Counted from the first letter of the stretch, positions 1-6,573 are shown. The stretch: DNA of 6,921 nt from Bacillota bacterium (GCA_017437925.1 JAFRWQ010000140.1:1-6921); one strand, 5' to 3'. Numbers and translations are program-made. Notes: generated by a model from the sequence alone, not told the origin.

Positions 1-1
1 C

Positions 2-1141
2 AGGTATACCGACACCATGAGAAGGACCGCCTGCGTCGAATCCAAAGGACTTCTCTACGTAGGCACCGGCGTTTCGGGAGGAGAAGAAGGCGCCCTCAAA
101 GGTCCCAGCATGATGCCCGGAGGCTCTCCCGCAGCCTGGGATATCGTAAGACCCATCTTCCAGGCGATATGCGCCAAAGCTCCCGACGGGTCCCCCTGCT
201 GCGAGTGGGTGGGCGAGAACGGGGCAGGCCACTTCGTCAAGATGGTCCACAACGGCATCGAGTACGGAGACATGCAGCTGATATGCGAGTCCTACCAGAT
301 CATGAAGGATCTCTTGGGCATGTCCAACGGGGAGATGCACGAGGTCTTCAAGGCCTGGAATTCCACAGAGCTCGAGTCTTACCTCATCGAGATCACCGCG
401 GATATTCTGGATTATAAGGACGAAAACGGCGCATATGTGGTAGACAGCATACTGGATACCGCTGGCCAGAAGGGCACGGGCAAGTGGACCGCTATTTCGG
501 CCCTCGACGAGGGCGTCCCCCTTACTCTCATAGGCGAGGCCGTCTTTGCCAGATGCCTCTCCGCCATGAAAGAGGAAAGAGTCAAGGCCTCAAAGGTATT
601 CGGAAGCTCCGCCTCTCCTTTTGAAGGTGACAGGGAATCTTTCATAGAAGACATAAAAAAGGCCCTCTACGCTTCCAAGATCATTTCCTACGCCCAGGGC
701 TACACCCTGATGCGATCCGCGGCCGCGACCTACGGCTGGAACCTCAATTACGGCGGCATTGCCCTCATGTGGAGGGGAGGCTGCATAATACGTTCCGCCT
801 TCCTGGGCAGGATAAAGGAAGCCTACGACAAGGATCCCGCCCTTGAGAACCTGCTCCTGGATCCCTATTTCCAAGAGACCGTGAAAGCGCTGATCCCCTC
901 CTGGAGAAGGGTATGCGCAGCCGCCATCTCAAGCGGGATACCTCTTCCCGCCATGACGGCCGCCTTAAGCTACTTCGACGGCTACACCAGCGAAAGGCTT
1001 CCCGCCAACCTGCTGCAGGCCCAGAGGGATTACTTCGGGGCCCATACCTTTGAAAGGATCGACATGCCCAGGGGGAAGTTCTTCCACGCCGACTGGACGG
1101 GACACGGCGGAAACACCACCGCCGACAGCTATACCGTATAA
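2..1141 (+). CDS. gnd: 6-phosphogluconate dehydrogenase, decarboxylating (5'-truncated by window)
   Basis: Catalyses 6-phosphogluconate + NADP+ to ribulose-5-phosphate + CO2 + NADPH in the cytoplasmic pentose phosphate pathway. The frame is open from base 2, so the ATG at 17 is an internal Met and not the start. Numbering from that Met, residues 16-36 carry the family signature GTGVSGGEEGALKGP followed by MMPGG. Residues 75-87 (KMVHNGIEYGDMQ) hold the catalytic Lys75, Asn79 and Glu82, equivalent to E. coli Gnd Lys183, Asn187 and Glu190. The all-helical C-terminal domain is complete, with GTGKWT, the late QRDYFGAHTFERID motif and a glycine-rich tail after ADW. The offset of 108 means about 103 N-terminal residues (most of the NADP-binding Rossmann domain) lie upstream of the window. 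The implied full length of about 482 fits the long, dimeric Gnd class. It is followed after 18 bases by an SDR gene, probably in one operon. Function is secure; the coenzyme (NADP rather than NAD) cannot be read because that domain is missing. Confidence 0.96.
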   Translation, partial: RYTDTMRRTACVESKGLLYVGTGVSGGEEGALKGPSMMPGGSPAAWDIVRPIFQAICAKAPDGSPCCEWVGENGAGHFVKMVHNGIEYGDMQLICESYQIMKDLLGMSNGEMHEVFKAWNSTELESYLIEITADILDYKDENGAYVVDSILDTAGQKGTGKWTAISALDEGVPLTLIGEAVFARCLSAMKEERVKASKVFGSSASPFEGDRESFIEDIKKALYASKIISYAQGYTLMRSAAATYGWNLNYGGIALMWRGGCIIRSAFLGRIKEAYDKDPALENLLLDPYFQETVKALIPSWRRVCAAAISSGIPLPAMTAALSYFDGYTSERLPANLLQAQRDYFGAHTFERIDMPRGKFFHADWTGHGGNTTADSYTV

Positions 1142-1144
1142 ACT

Positions 1145-1150
1145 GAAAGG
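1145..1150 (+). promoter_or_regulatory. Ribosome binding site that favours the ATG start of the SDR gene
   Basis: The sequence gaaagg at 1145-1150 lies 9 bases before ATG 1160 but only 3 bases before the in-frame GTG at 1154. The spacing favours initiation at 1160 over 1154. Confidence 0.5.
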
Positions 1151-1159
1151 ACTGTGAAC

Positions 1160-2008
1160 ATGAGTTTTACCTTCGGAACCGACCTTTCCGGAAAGGTCGC
1201 AGTAGTAACGGGAGCCGGCGGAGTGCTCTGCTCCGTATTTTCAAAGACCCTGGCTGAAGCGGGAGCGAAAGTCGCCCTCCTGAGCCGCAGCAGCGGGCCC
1301 ATAGACGCCCTGGCTGAGGATATAAACGCCAGAGGCTTCACCGCCAAAGCCTACAAGTGCAACGTTCTTGACAAAGAGCGCCTTGAAGAATGCCGCGAGC
1401 TCATACTGAGAGACTTCGGCCCCTGCGACATACTGATCAACGGAGCCGGCGGCAACGATCCCAAGACTTCCACGGGCATGGAGTATTACAGCAAGGAGGC
1501 CGTAGACGAAGGACTGGTATCCTTCTTTGATCTCAACGAAGAGGGCATAAAGGCAGTTTTTGAACTGAATTTTCTCGGAGCTCTGCTGACCACCCAGGTC
1601 TTCGCACAAGACATGGTGGGAAGAAAAGGCTGCAGCATCATAAACATCTCGTCGATGAACGCCTATACGCCGCTCACCAAGATACCCGCGTATTCGGGGG
1701 CCAAGGCCGCCGTGTCCAACTTCACCCAGTGGCTGGCCGTCCACTTCAGCAGAGAGGGCATAAGGGTCAACGCCATAGCCCCCGGCTTCTTCTCTACAAA
1801 GCAGAACGCCGCTTTACTCTGGAACGGGGACGGGACTCCCACCGCCAGGACCGGCAAGATCCTTGCAGCAACTCCCATGGGACGCTTCGGGAAGCCCGAG
1901 GAGCTCAACGGAGCTCTCATGTTCCTGGTAAACGAAGACGCGGCCTCCTTCGTCACCGGCATAGTGATACCTGTGGACGGAGGCTTCTCTGCCTACAGCG
2001 GAGTATAA
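1160..2008 (+). CDS. SDR-family oxidoreductase, D-mannonate (fructuronate) oxidoreductase type, UxuB/YjmF-like
   Basis: Classical short-chain dehydrogenase of 282 residues from ATG 1160; an in-frame GTG at 1154 would add two. Seen: Rossmann motif TGAGGVLC at 17-24, NGAG at 94-97, catalytic Ser at 164/165 (NISSMNA), YxxxK with Tyr178 and Lys182 (YSGAKAAVSNFTQWLAVH), then RVNAIAPGFFSTKQN and a C-terminal PVDGGFSAYSGV. The glycine motif lacks the usual last glycines, and about 20 extra residues sit between NGAG and the next helix (ELNFLG). From memory, both traits, the SNFTQWLAVH helix and the DGGFSA(Y/F)SGV end are typical of the group annotated as D-mannonate oxidoreductase, which interconverts D-fructuronate and D-mannonate. 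The second beta strand ends in Ser42-Arg43 with no Asp, which suggests NADP(H) rather than NAD(H). It lies 18 bases after gnd and 13 before a LarA homologue. SDR membership is certain; the substrate is inferred and could be another aldonate/ketoaldonate pair such as 5-ketogluconate. Confidence 0.85.
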   Translation: MSFTFGTDLSGKVAVVTGAGGVLCSVFSKTLAEAGAKVALLSRSSGPIDALAEDINARGFTAKAYKCNVLDKERLEECRELILRDFGPCDILINGAGGNDPKTSTGMEYYSKEAVDEGLVSFFDLNEEGIKAVFELNFLGALLTTQVFAQDMVGRKGCSIINISSMNAYTPLTKIPAYSGAKAAVSNFTQWLAVHFSREGIRVNAIAPGFFSTKQNAALLWNGDGTPTARTGKILAATPMGRFGKPEELNGALMFLVNEDAASFVTGIVIPVDGGFSAYSGV

Positions 2009-2010
2009 AT

Positions 2011-2019
2011 GGGAGAAGG
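2011..2019 (+). promoter_or_regulatory. Ribosome binding site of the LarA-family gene
   Basis: A purine run gggagaagg starts 3 bases after the SDR stop codon and ends 2 bases before ATG 2022; its gggag core lies 6 bases from the ATG. It fixes this start and fits coupled translation in an operon. Confidence 0.6.
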
Positions 2020-2021
2020 TC

Positions 2022-3302
2022 ATGAAGGATATTTACAGACTCTCGGAAAGCCCTCATGGGCTTACAAACGAAGAGATAGACGGGCTGCTGCTGAAGACCC
2101 TGGAAGGCAGGAGCCTCAAAAACGTGCTCATAATTCCCCCTGACTTTTCAAGATTCCACTCCAACGCCGGATACATAACCCGCTTTTACTACAGGTATCT
2201 GACCGAGAGAGGAGTCTCAGTCGACGTGCTCCCCGCCCTCGGCACCCATGTGCCGGTCTCCGAAGAGCAGTGGAACATCATGTACGAGGGTATCCCCTAC
2301 GAAATAATGCTGCGCCACGACTGGAGGAACGGAGTCGTTAAGCTGGGCGAGGTCCCGGCTGACTTTGTTTCCGAAGTTTCAGAGGGCATATGGAACGAGC
2401 CTGTCGAAGTTGAGGTCAACCGCCTCCTTACGGACGAAAAGTACGACCTTATCATCTCGCCGGGCCAGGTGGTGCCTCACGAGGTCATAGGCATGGCCAA
2501 TCATGCCAAAAACATTTTCGTCGGCGTCGGCGGCAGCGACATGATAAGCAAGTCCCACATGATAGGCGCTGTCTACGGCATGGAACGCATGATGGGCAGG
2601 GAAAACACCCCGGTCCGCCTCATCTTCGACTACGCCTTCGAACATTTCATGAAGGAAAGGCCGATACTCTTTGTGCTGACTGTCACCACGGCACCCGGAG
2701 GGGTCATAAGGACCCACGGGATCTTCGCGGGAGAAGGCAGGGAATGCTTCAGCGAAGCGGTGAAGGAAGCGCAGAGGAGGAACATCGATTTCGTCGGCAA
2801 AGGCATCAAAAAGTGCGTCGTTTACCTGGATCCATCCGAATTCAAAAGCACCTGGATCGGCAACAAGGCGATCTACCGCACCAGGATGGCCATGGCGGAC
2901 GGCGGCGAACTCATAGTCATGGCGCCCGGCGTTGAGCGCTTCGGAGAAGACCCGGCCGTCGACCTTCTCATACGCAAATACGGTTACACCGGAAGGCAGC
3001 ACATCCTTGAGATGTTCAAGAAAGAGGAGAACGGCGACCTAAGAGAAAATATGAGCGCCGCAGCCCATCTGATACACGGTTCTACCGACGGACGCTTTAC
3101 TGTCACCTACGCGGTCAAAGACATCAGCGAAGAAGAGATCAGGTCCGTAGGATTTAAGAGCGCTTCCTATGACGAACTTGCCGCAAAATACGGTCCCGAC
3201 AAGCTTAAATACGGTTACAATACCGTTGACGGAGAAGACATCTACTATATCCCCAACCCGGCCCTCGGCCTTTGGATAGACAGGGAACGCTTCGAAGCCT
3301 GA
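2022..3302 (+). CDS. LarA-family (DUF2088) nickel-pincer nucleotide 2-hydroxyacid racemase/epimerase homologue
   Basis: A 426-residue cytoplasmic protein, the usual LarA length. LarA-type enzymes use a covalently bound nickel-pincer nucleotide (NPN) to invert 2-hydroxyacids by hydride transfer. By hand alignment to Lactiplantibacillus LarA, the key residues are present: Asp41 and Arg44 (PPDFSR, for SSDHTR with Arg75), His76 (ALGTH, for His108), His153 (VVPH, for His174), pincer Lys163 (for Lys184), His179 (for His200) and Lys282 (for Lys298). Spacing agrees exactly: His153 to Lys163 is 10, His153 to His179 is 26, and Lys282 to the following GG is 12. The segment around the pincer Lys reads HAKNIF instead of GGRKSV, and Trp278/Ile279 stand where LarA has Tyr294/Gln295, so the substrate is probably not lactate. 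Known paralogues act on lactate, malate, other hydroxyacids and gluconate. Between a mannonate-type SDR and Gnd, a gluconate/mannonate 2-epimerase is the best guess. It would need LarB, LarC and LarE, none of which is in the window. Confidence 0.88.
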   Translation: MKDIYRLSESPHGLTNEEIDGLLLKTLEGRSLKNVLIIPPDFSRFHSNAGYITRFYYRYLTERGVSVDVLPALGTHVPVSEEQWNIMYEGIPYEIMLRHDWRNGVVKLGEVPADFVSEVSEGIWNEPVEVEVNRLLTDEKYDLIISPGQVVPHEVIGMANHAKNIFVGVGGSDMISKSHMIGAVYGMERMMGRENTPVRLIFDYAFEHFMKERPILFVLTVTTAPGGVIRTHGIFAGEGRECFSEAVKEAQRRNIDFVGKGIKKCVVYLDPSEFKSTWIGNKAIYRTRMAMADGGELIVMAPGVERFGEDPAVDLLIRKYGYTGRQHILEMFKKEENGDLRENMSAAAHLIHGSTDGRFTVTYAVKDISEEEIRSVGFKSASYDELAAKYGPDKLKYGYNTVDGEDIYYIPNPALGLWIDRERFEA

Positions 3303-3324
3303 TACAGGCTGAGGATACTCAGGC

Positions 3325-3756
3325 ATGCTGGCAAAAGAAAACAACGAAAACGGTCTCATAAGCCTCAACAGCATATTGCTGGAACAGATCATCCACAAGG
3401 CTCTTGAGCCTTACAAGGGCAAGGTCTGGCTGGCCAATTACAAGGGCTCCGCTTCGGACACACTGTTCAAGCTGGGCGGTTTTGACGCGCTGGCTGAGAA
3501 AGAGGTCGTTAATGACGAGAAAGGCCTATATGTCAAGCTGTACCTGGTCCTCAGCTTCGGGACAAGCATAGGCTCGACCTGCCGCGACATTATCTTCAGC
3601 ATAGACGAAGCAGCAGGATCCATGCTTCAGCTCAAGGTGTGGGACGTGGCTGTACAGGTCACCGGAGTCTATTCGAAAAAAATAGCCCAAAGAGATATAA
3701 GCTACAGCTTAAGAGGGATCAGGGCGGCGGAGGGCCTTAAACGTGACGGGCAGTGA
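3325..3756 (+). CDS. Asp23/Gls24-family envelope stress-response protein (YloU-like)
   Basis: A 143-residue soluble protein with no signal peptide or membrane segment. The Asp23/Gls24 (DUF322) pattern is visible: an N-terminal GLISLNSILLEQIIHKAL (10-27, for the usual G-x-I-x-I-x-x-x-V-hydrophobic helix), a variable middle, then a beta strand plus helix, VKLYLVLSFGTSIGSTCRDI (70-89), and a final strand LKVWDVAVQVTGV (103-115) ending in the typical VxVxGV. Staphylococcal Asp23 forms a membrane-anchored cytoplasmic assembly tied to cell-envelope homeostasis; YloU of Bacillus is the usual homologue near recG. A gagga at 3311-3315 lies 9 bases before ATG 3325. The gene starts 22 bases after the LarA homologue, and its 3' end overlaps the recG start by 14 bases, which implies translational coupling to recG. 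The match is by pattern only and the sequence is divergent, so the family call is probable, not certain. The specific cellular role is unknown. Confidence 0.72.
   Translation: MLAKENNENGLISLNSILLEQIIHKALEPYKGKVWLANYKGSASDTLFKLGGFDALAEKEVVNDEKGLYVKLYLVLSFGTSIGSTCRDIIFSIDEAAGSMLQLKVWDVAVQVTGVYSKKIAQRDISYSLRGIRAAEGLKRDGQ
3729..3734 (+). promoter_or_regulatory. Strong Shine-Dalgarno inside the Asp23-family gene that sets the recG GTG start
   Basis: The sequence ggaggg lies 8 bases before GTG 3743. The recG frame has a stop at 3710-3712 and no ATG before residue 125, so this GTG is the only sensible start. Confidence 0.7.
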
Positions 3757-5776
3757 CAGAGTAAGCGTTTTAAAAGGCGTCGGTCCGAAAAAAGCCGCTA
3801 GCCTTGAAAAGCTTGGCATAAAGACCCTGTCCGATATTGCCGTCTACTATCCCAGGAGCTACGAGGACAGAAGGAATGCCAGACCGGTCTCTTCCCTTAA
3901 GGACGGCGAGAAAGCCCTGGTGAGGGCTTACGTCCTTCTTGTGACCAAGGGAAGAGGCTTCGGCAGGAACCGCACGCTCAGAGTGCTTGCGGAAGACAGG
4001 AGCGGCCGCCTTGAGCTGCTCTTTTTCCATGCCGCTTACCTGGACAAGGCCTTTAAGCAGGGCTCCGAGTACTTTTTCTTCGGCAAGGTAAAGGTCGAAA
4101 ACGGGCGGGTCACCATGTTCCAGCCCGACTTCAGCCTGTCCTCCGACGGTGATGAGCGCATACTTCCCGTATATCCTTTATGCGCCGGCATCTCCCAAAA
4201 GGATATGAGAAAATATGCCTCACAGGCTCTCGACGCCTGCGAGGAGGAGCCGGAGACTCTTCCGGAATCGATAATAAAGACTGCCAATCTCTGCTCAAGA
4301 GACATGGCATTAAGAAGCATACACTTCCCCGAGGATGAGACCGCCTATAAGATCGCGAGATACAGGCTCATCTACGAGGAGTTCTTTTATTTGAGATCCG
4401 CTCTTCTGCTCTCAAAGGACCGCTTCGGACAGGGAAGAAAAGGAAGGTCTGTAAGCTCTGGCAAAGCCGCGGAATACCTGGCGAGCCTTCCGTACGAGCT
4501 CACCGGGGCTCAGAAGCGCTGTCTTTCAGAGATACTCTCGGACATGAAGAAGACCACCGCAATGAACCGCCTCCTTCAGGGTGACGTCGGCAGCGGCAAG
4601 ACCGCCGTAGCCGCCGCTGCTCTGTGCGAGACTGCGGGCGCCGGACTTCAGGGCGCTTTCATGGCGCCTACGGAGATACTCGCGAAGCAGCACTTCGCCA
4701 ACCTTTCAAAGAGCCTTTCACCTCTCGGGATCAAAGCAGATCTTCTGATAGGTTCGATGACTCAGGCGGAGAAAAAAGCCGTATACGCACGGCTTGCATC
4801 CGGAGAGACCTCTGTCGCAGTCGGGACCCACGCTGTGATCTCCGAGGGCGTTGCTTTCAGGGACCTTGCCCTGGTCATCACCGACGAGCAGCACCGCTTC
4901 GGTGTGAACCAGAGAAAAAAGCTCAGCGAAAAAGGCTTCAATCCCCACGTGCTGGTCATGACTGCGACCCCCATTCCCAGGACCCTTGCAGTGGTCCTCT
5001 ACGGGGACCTTGAAGTATCGGTCCTGGACGAGCTTCCCCCGGGCCGGAAACCCATAAAGACGATGAAATACATCGAACAGAGCAGGGAAGAAGCCTACAG
5101 GCTGCTGCTTTCGGAGGTCGCGTCGGGCAGGCAGGCCTACATAGTCGCGCCTTTCATTGAAGACCCTGATTCCGTGAGCGGAAGATCCGCCGAGAGCCTT
5201 TATGCCGAGTTCACGAAAAAGCACCCCGACATAAGCTGCGGGCTGCTCCACGGAGCCATGAAGCCTTCGTATAAGGACAGCGTCATGGAAGCCTTCGGAA
5301 GAGGCGAGATTTCTGTCCTCATCTCCACAGTTGTGATCGAAGTCGGCATAGACGTGCCCAACGCCACCGTCATGCTCATAGAAAACTGCGAGCGCTTCGG
5401 CCTTGCCCAGCTCCATCAGCTGAGAGGCAGGGTCGGAAGAGGAGGAGATCTCTCTTACTGCCTGCTGATACTGGGAGAAGCCCAGGAGATCGCCGAAGAA
5501 AGAGCCGATATACTTTGCTCATCGGGCGACGGTTTCTACATCGCGGAAAAGGATCTGGATATGAGAGGCCCGGGCGAGCTCTTCGGCTTCAGGCAGCACG
5601 GCCTGCCCCAGCTCACGCTGGCGGATCCCGCGAAGCATCTGGCGGTCGCGAAAAAAGCGGGAGAAGACGCCGCGGAGCTGCTGAAAAATGATCCGAAGCT
5701 TGAAAGCGACGAAGACCGTGCCTTCGGAGCAATGCTCAGAGAAAAGTTCGCCGGAGGGGACAGTCTGGTCCTATAA
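3743..5776 (+). CDS. recG: ATP-dependent DNA helicase RecG
   Basis: A superfamily 2 helicase that remodels stalled replication forks and branch-migrates Holliday junctions, acting on DNA in the cytoplasm. At 677 residues it is full length for the family (about 680-690). Domain order is canonical: an N-terminal helix-hairpin-helix-like stretch LKGVGPKKAASLEKLGI (10-26), an OB-fold wedge domain (about 55-130), then helicase motifs. These are motif I GDVGSGKT (280-287), motif Ia MAPTEILA (307-314), DEQH box with RFG (381-387), motif III MTATPIPRTLA (406-416), motif IV region LLHGAMK (501-507), motif V with EVGIDVPNA (533-541), motif VI QLRGRVGRG (559-567) and the RecG-specific TRG region MRGPGELFG..QHG (607-620). 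The start is GTG 3743, with ggaggg 8 bases upstream and a 14-base overlap with the preceding Asp23-family gene. No motif is damaged. No convincing terminator follows it. The identification is secure. Confidence 0.98.
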   Translation: MTGSDRVSVLKGVGPKKAASLEKLGIKTLSDIAVYYPRSYEDRRNARPVSSLKDGEKALVRAYVLLVTKGRGFGRNRTLRVLAEDRSGRLELLFFHAAYLDKAFKQGSEYFFFGKVKVENGRVTMFQPDFSLSSDGDERILPVYPLCAGISQKDMRKYASQALDACEEEPETLPESIIKTANLCSRDMALRSIHFPEDETAYKIARYRLIYEEFFYLRSALLLSKDRFGQGRKGRSVSSGKAAEYLASLPYELTGAQKRCLSEILSDMKKTTAMNRLLQGDVGSGKTAVAAAALCETAGAGLQGAFMAPTEILAKQHFANLSKSLSPLGIKADLLIGSMTQAEKKAVYARLASGETSVAVGTHAVISEGVAFRDLALVITDEQHRFGVNQRKKLSEKGFNPHVLVMTATPIPRTLAVVLYGDLEVSVLDELPPGRKPIKTMKYIEQSREEAYRLLLSEVASGRQAYIVAPFIEDPDSVSGRSAESLYAEFTKKHPDISCGLLHGAMKPSYKDSVMEAFGRGEISVLISTVVIEVGIDVPNATVMLIENCERFGLAQLHQLRGRVGRGGDLSYCLLILGEAQEIAEERADILCSSGDGFYIAEKDLDMRGPGELFGFRQHGLPQLTLADPAKHLAVAKKAGEDAAELLKNDPKLESDEDRAFGAMLREKFAGGDSLVL

Positions 5777-5849
5777 GAATTTTACTGTTTTTACCGGTTT
5801 TATACTTCATTGACCCGCGCCAAAACATGTTATATCCATCCAAGCGCTG

Positions 5850-5878
5850 TTTATAGCAGCCCCATTCGGTGATATAAT
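5850..5878 (+). promoter_or_regulatory. Putative sigma-A-type promoter of fchA-folD
   Basis: A perfect -10 hexamer TATAAT (5873-5878) follows a -35-like TTTATA (5850-5855, four of six consensus bases) with an ideal 17-base spacer. Transcription would start near 5885, about 70 bases before the fchA ATG. It lies in the AT-rich spacer after recG, so fchA-folD probably forms its own transcription unit. A weaker alternative (TTGACC 5810-5815 with TATATC 5831-5836) has a poor 15-base spacer. Confidence 0.6.
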
Positions 5879-5908
5879 CTGCGTATAGAAACATTTTGTA
5901 TAACAGGA

Positions 5909-5935
5909 GTATTTATCGGTTTGCCGGATAAATAC
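5909..5935 (+). promoter_or_regulatory. Inverted repeat / imperfect hairpin in the fchA 5' leader
   Basis: GTATTTATC (5909-5917) is perfectly complementary to GATAAATAC (5927-5935). Two inner G-C pairs (5918-5919 with 5924-5925) and a bulged G at 5926 would close a TTTG loop. It lies downstream of the predicted transcription start and just before the gaaagga motif, so it could act as an RNA hairpin or as a DNA operator. There is no trailing U-run, so it is not an intrinsic terminator. Function unknown. Confidence 0.5.
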
Positions 5936-5955
5936 GAAAGGATCACAGGCCTTAT

Positions 5956-6564
5956 ATGGAAAATAAAAGCTTAAAAGAATTCACGGAACTGCTGGCGTCG
6001 AAGTCGCCCGTGCCCGGAGGCGGAGGAGCCTGCGCGGCTGTATCCGCCATAGGCATAGCCCTCGGAGACATGGTCGGCGAGTTCACCGTCGGCAAGAAGA
6101 AGTACGCCGCCGTCGAAGACGAGCTGCGCAGGAACATGGAGAAGGCCCAGCAGCTCAGAGAGAGCCTGCTCGAGTGCATACAGGCCGACGCCGACAGCTT
6201 CGAGCCCCTCTCAAAGGCCTACGGCATACCCAAGGACGATCCCGAAAGGGATAAGATCATGGAAAAGTGCCTGCGAGACGCCGCCGAAGTGCCTCTTCGC
6301 ATATTCAGGCTCACCATGGAGTCTGTAAAGCTTCTGGGCGAGTTCGCCGGCAAGGGCAGCCCGCTCATGGTCTCCGACGCGGCCACAGGCGTAGCCTTCT
6401 GCAAGGCCGCCCTCATGGGCGCCGCCGTCAACATCAAAGTCAACACCCGGCTGATGAAGGACAGGGAATACGCCGAAGACCTGGACCGGTACGTGAACAA
6501 TAACCTGAACCTTTATACCGAGCTCTGCGACAGGATATTCAATTCCGTCGTGAGCAGATTCTAG
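5956..6564 (+). CDS. fchA: Methenyltetrahydrofolate cyclohydrolase / formiminotetrahydrofolate cyclodeaminase family protein
   Basis: A 202-residue, nearly all-helical cytoplasmic protein, close to the usual 205-210 of FchA. The family (FTCD_C) either hydrolyses 5,10-methenyl-THF to 10-formyl-THF or releases ammonia from formimino-THF. Seen: N-terminal SLKEFTELLASKSPVPGGG, where the PVPGGGGACAA loop (18-28) is the family hallmark, a conserved DADSFEPL helix (78-85), SPLMVSDAATGVA (135-147) and the late LMGAAVNIKVNTRLMKD region (153-169). The ATG at 5956 is the only in-frame start after the stop at 5929-5931. The best Shine-Dalgarno (gaaagga, 5936-5942) is somewhat distant at 13 bases, so initiation may be moderate. 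folD begins 9 bases after the stop with its aggag overlapping the fchA TAG. Pairing with folD favours the cyclohydrolase role in THF one-carbon metabolism over histidine breakdown, since no hut gene is nearby. Confidence 0.9.
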   Translation: MENKSLKEFTELLASKSPVPGGGGACAAVSAIGIALGDMVGEFTVGKKKYAAVEDELRRNMEKAQQLRESLLECIQADADSFEPLSKAYGIPKDDPERDKIMEKCLRDAAEVPLRIFRLTMESVKLLGEFAGKGSPLMVSDAATGVAFCKAALMGAAVNIKVNTRLMKDREYAEDLDRYVNNNLNLYTELCDRIFNSVVSRF

Positions 6565-6567
6565 GAG
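6563..6567 (+). promoter_or_regulatory. Ribosome binding site of folD overlapping the fchA stop codon
   Basis: The aggag at 6563-6567 shares bases with the TAG stop of fchA and lies 6 bases before ATG 6574, an arrangement that suggests translational coupling. Confidence 0.65.
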
Positions 6568-6573
6568 ACTGCC

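Larger units (their letters stand above)
5777..5955 (+). other. Intergenic spacer between recG and fchA
   Basis: This is the only sizeable non-coding gap (179 bases). It is clearly more AT-rich than the flanking genes, as expected for a regulatory region. It holds a promoter-like pair and an imperfect hairpin (listed separately). A short GGAC/GTCC pairing at 5758-5771 across the end of recG, then a scattered T-rich stretch, is too weak to call a terminator. No RNA gene or known riboswitch consensus was recognised. Confidence 0.8.

Noticed and set aside
17..19. ATG at 17 as the start of the 6-phosphogluconate dehydrogenase
   Set aside because: The open frame continues to the window edge, and the residues before the Met still match the middle of Gnd, so this is an internal Met in a truncated gene.
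2379..3002. 207-residue open frame on the minus strand
   Set aside because: It lies fully inside the LarA-family gene, whose catalytic residues are all in frame on the plus strand. The antisense frame shows no recognisable family and reflects codon bias in GC-rich DNA.
4718..5416. 232-residue open frame on the minus strand
   Set aside because: It is antisense to the conserved helicase motifs of recG. The protein has no family features or convincing start context.
5758..5800. Possible terminator at the end of recG (GGAC/GTCC pairing followed by T-rich DNA)
   Set aside because: The stem is only 4-5 pairs and the T residues are interrupted by A, C and G, so it does not meet an intrinsic terminator pattern.
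5810..5836. Alternative promoter TTGACC ... TATATC
   Set aside because: The -35 is good, but the spacer to the best -10 candidate is only 15 bases. The pair around TATAAT 5873-5878 with 17-base spacing is better.
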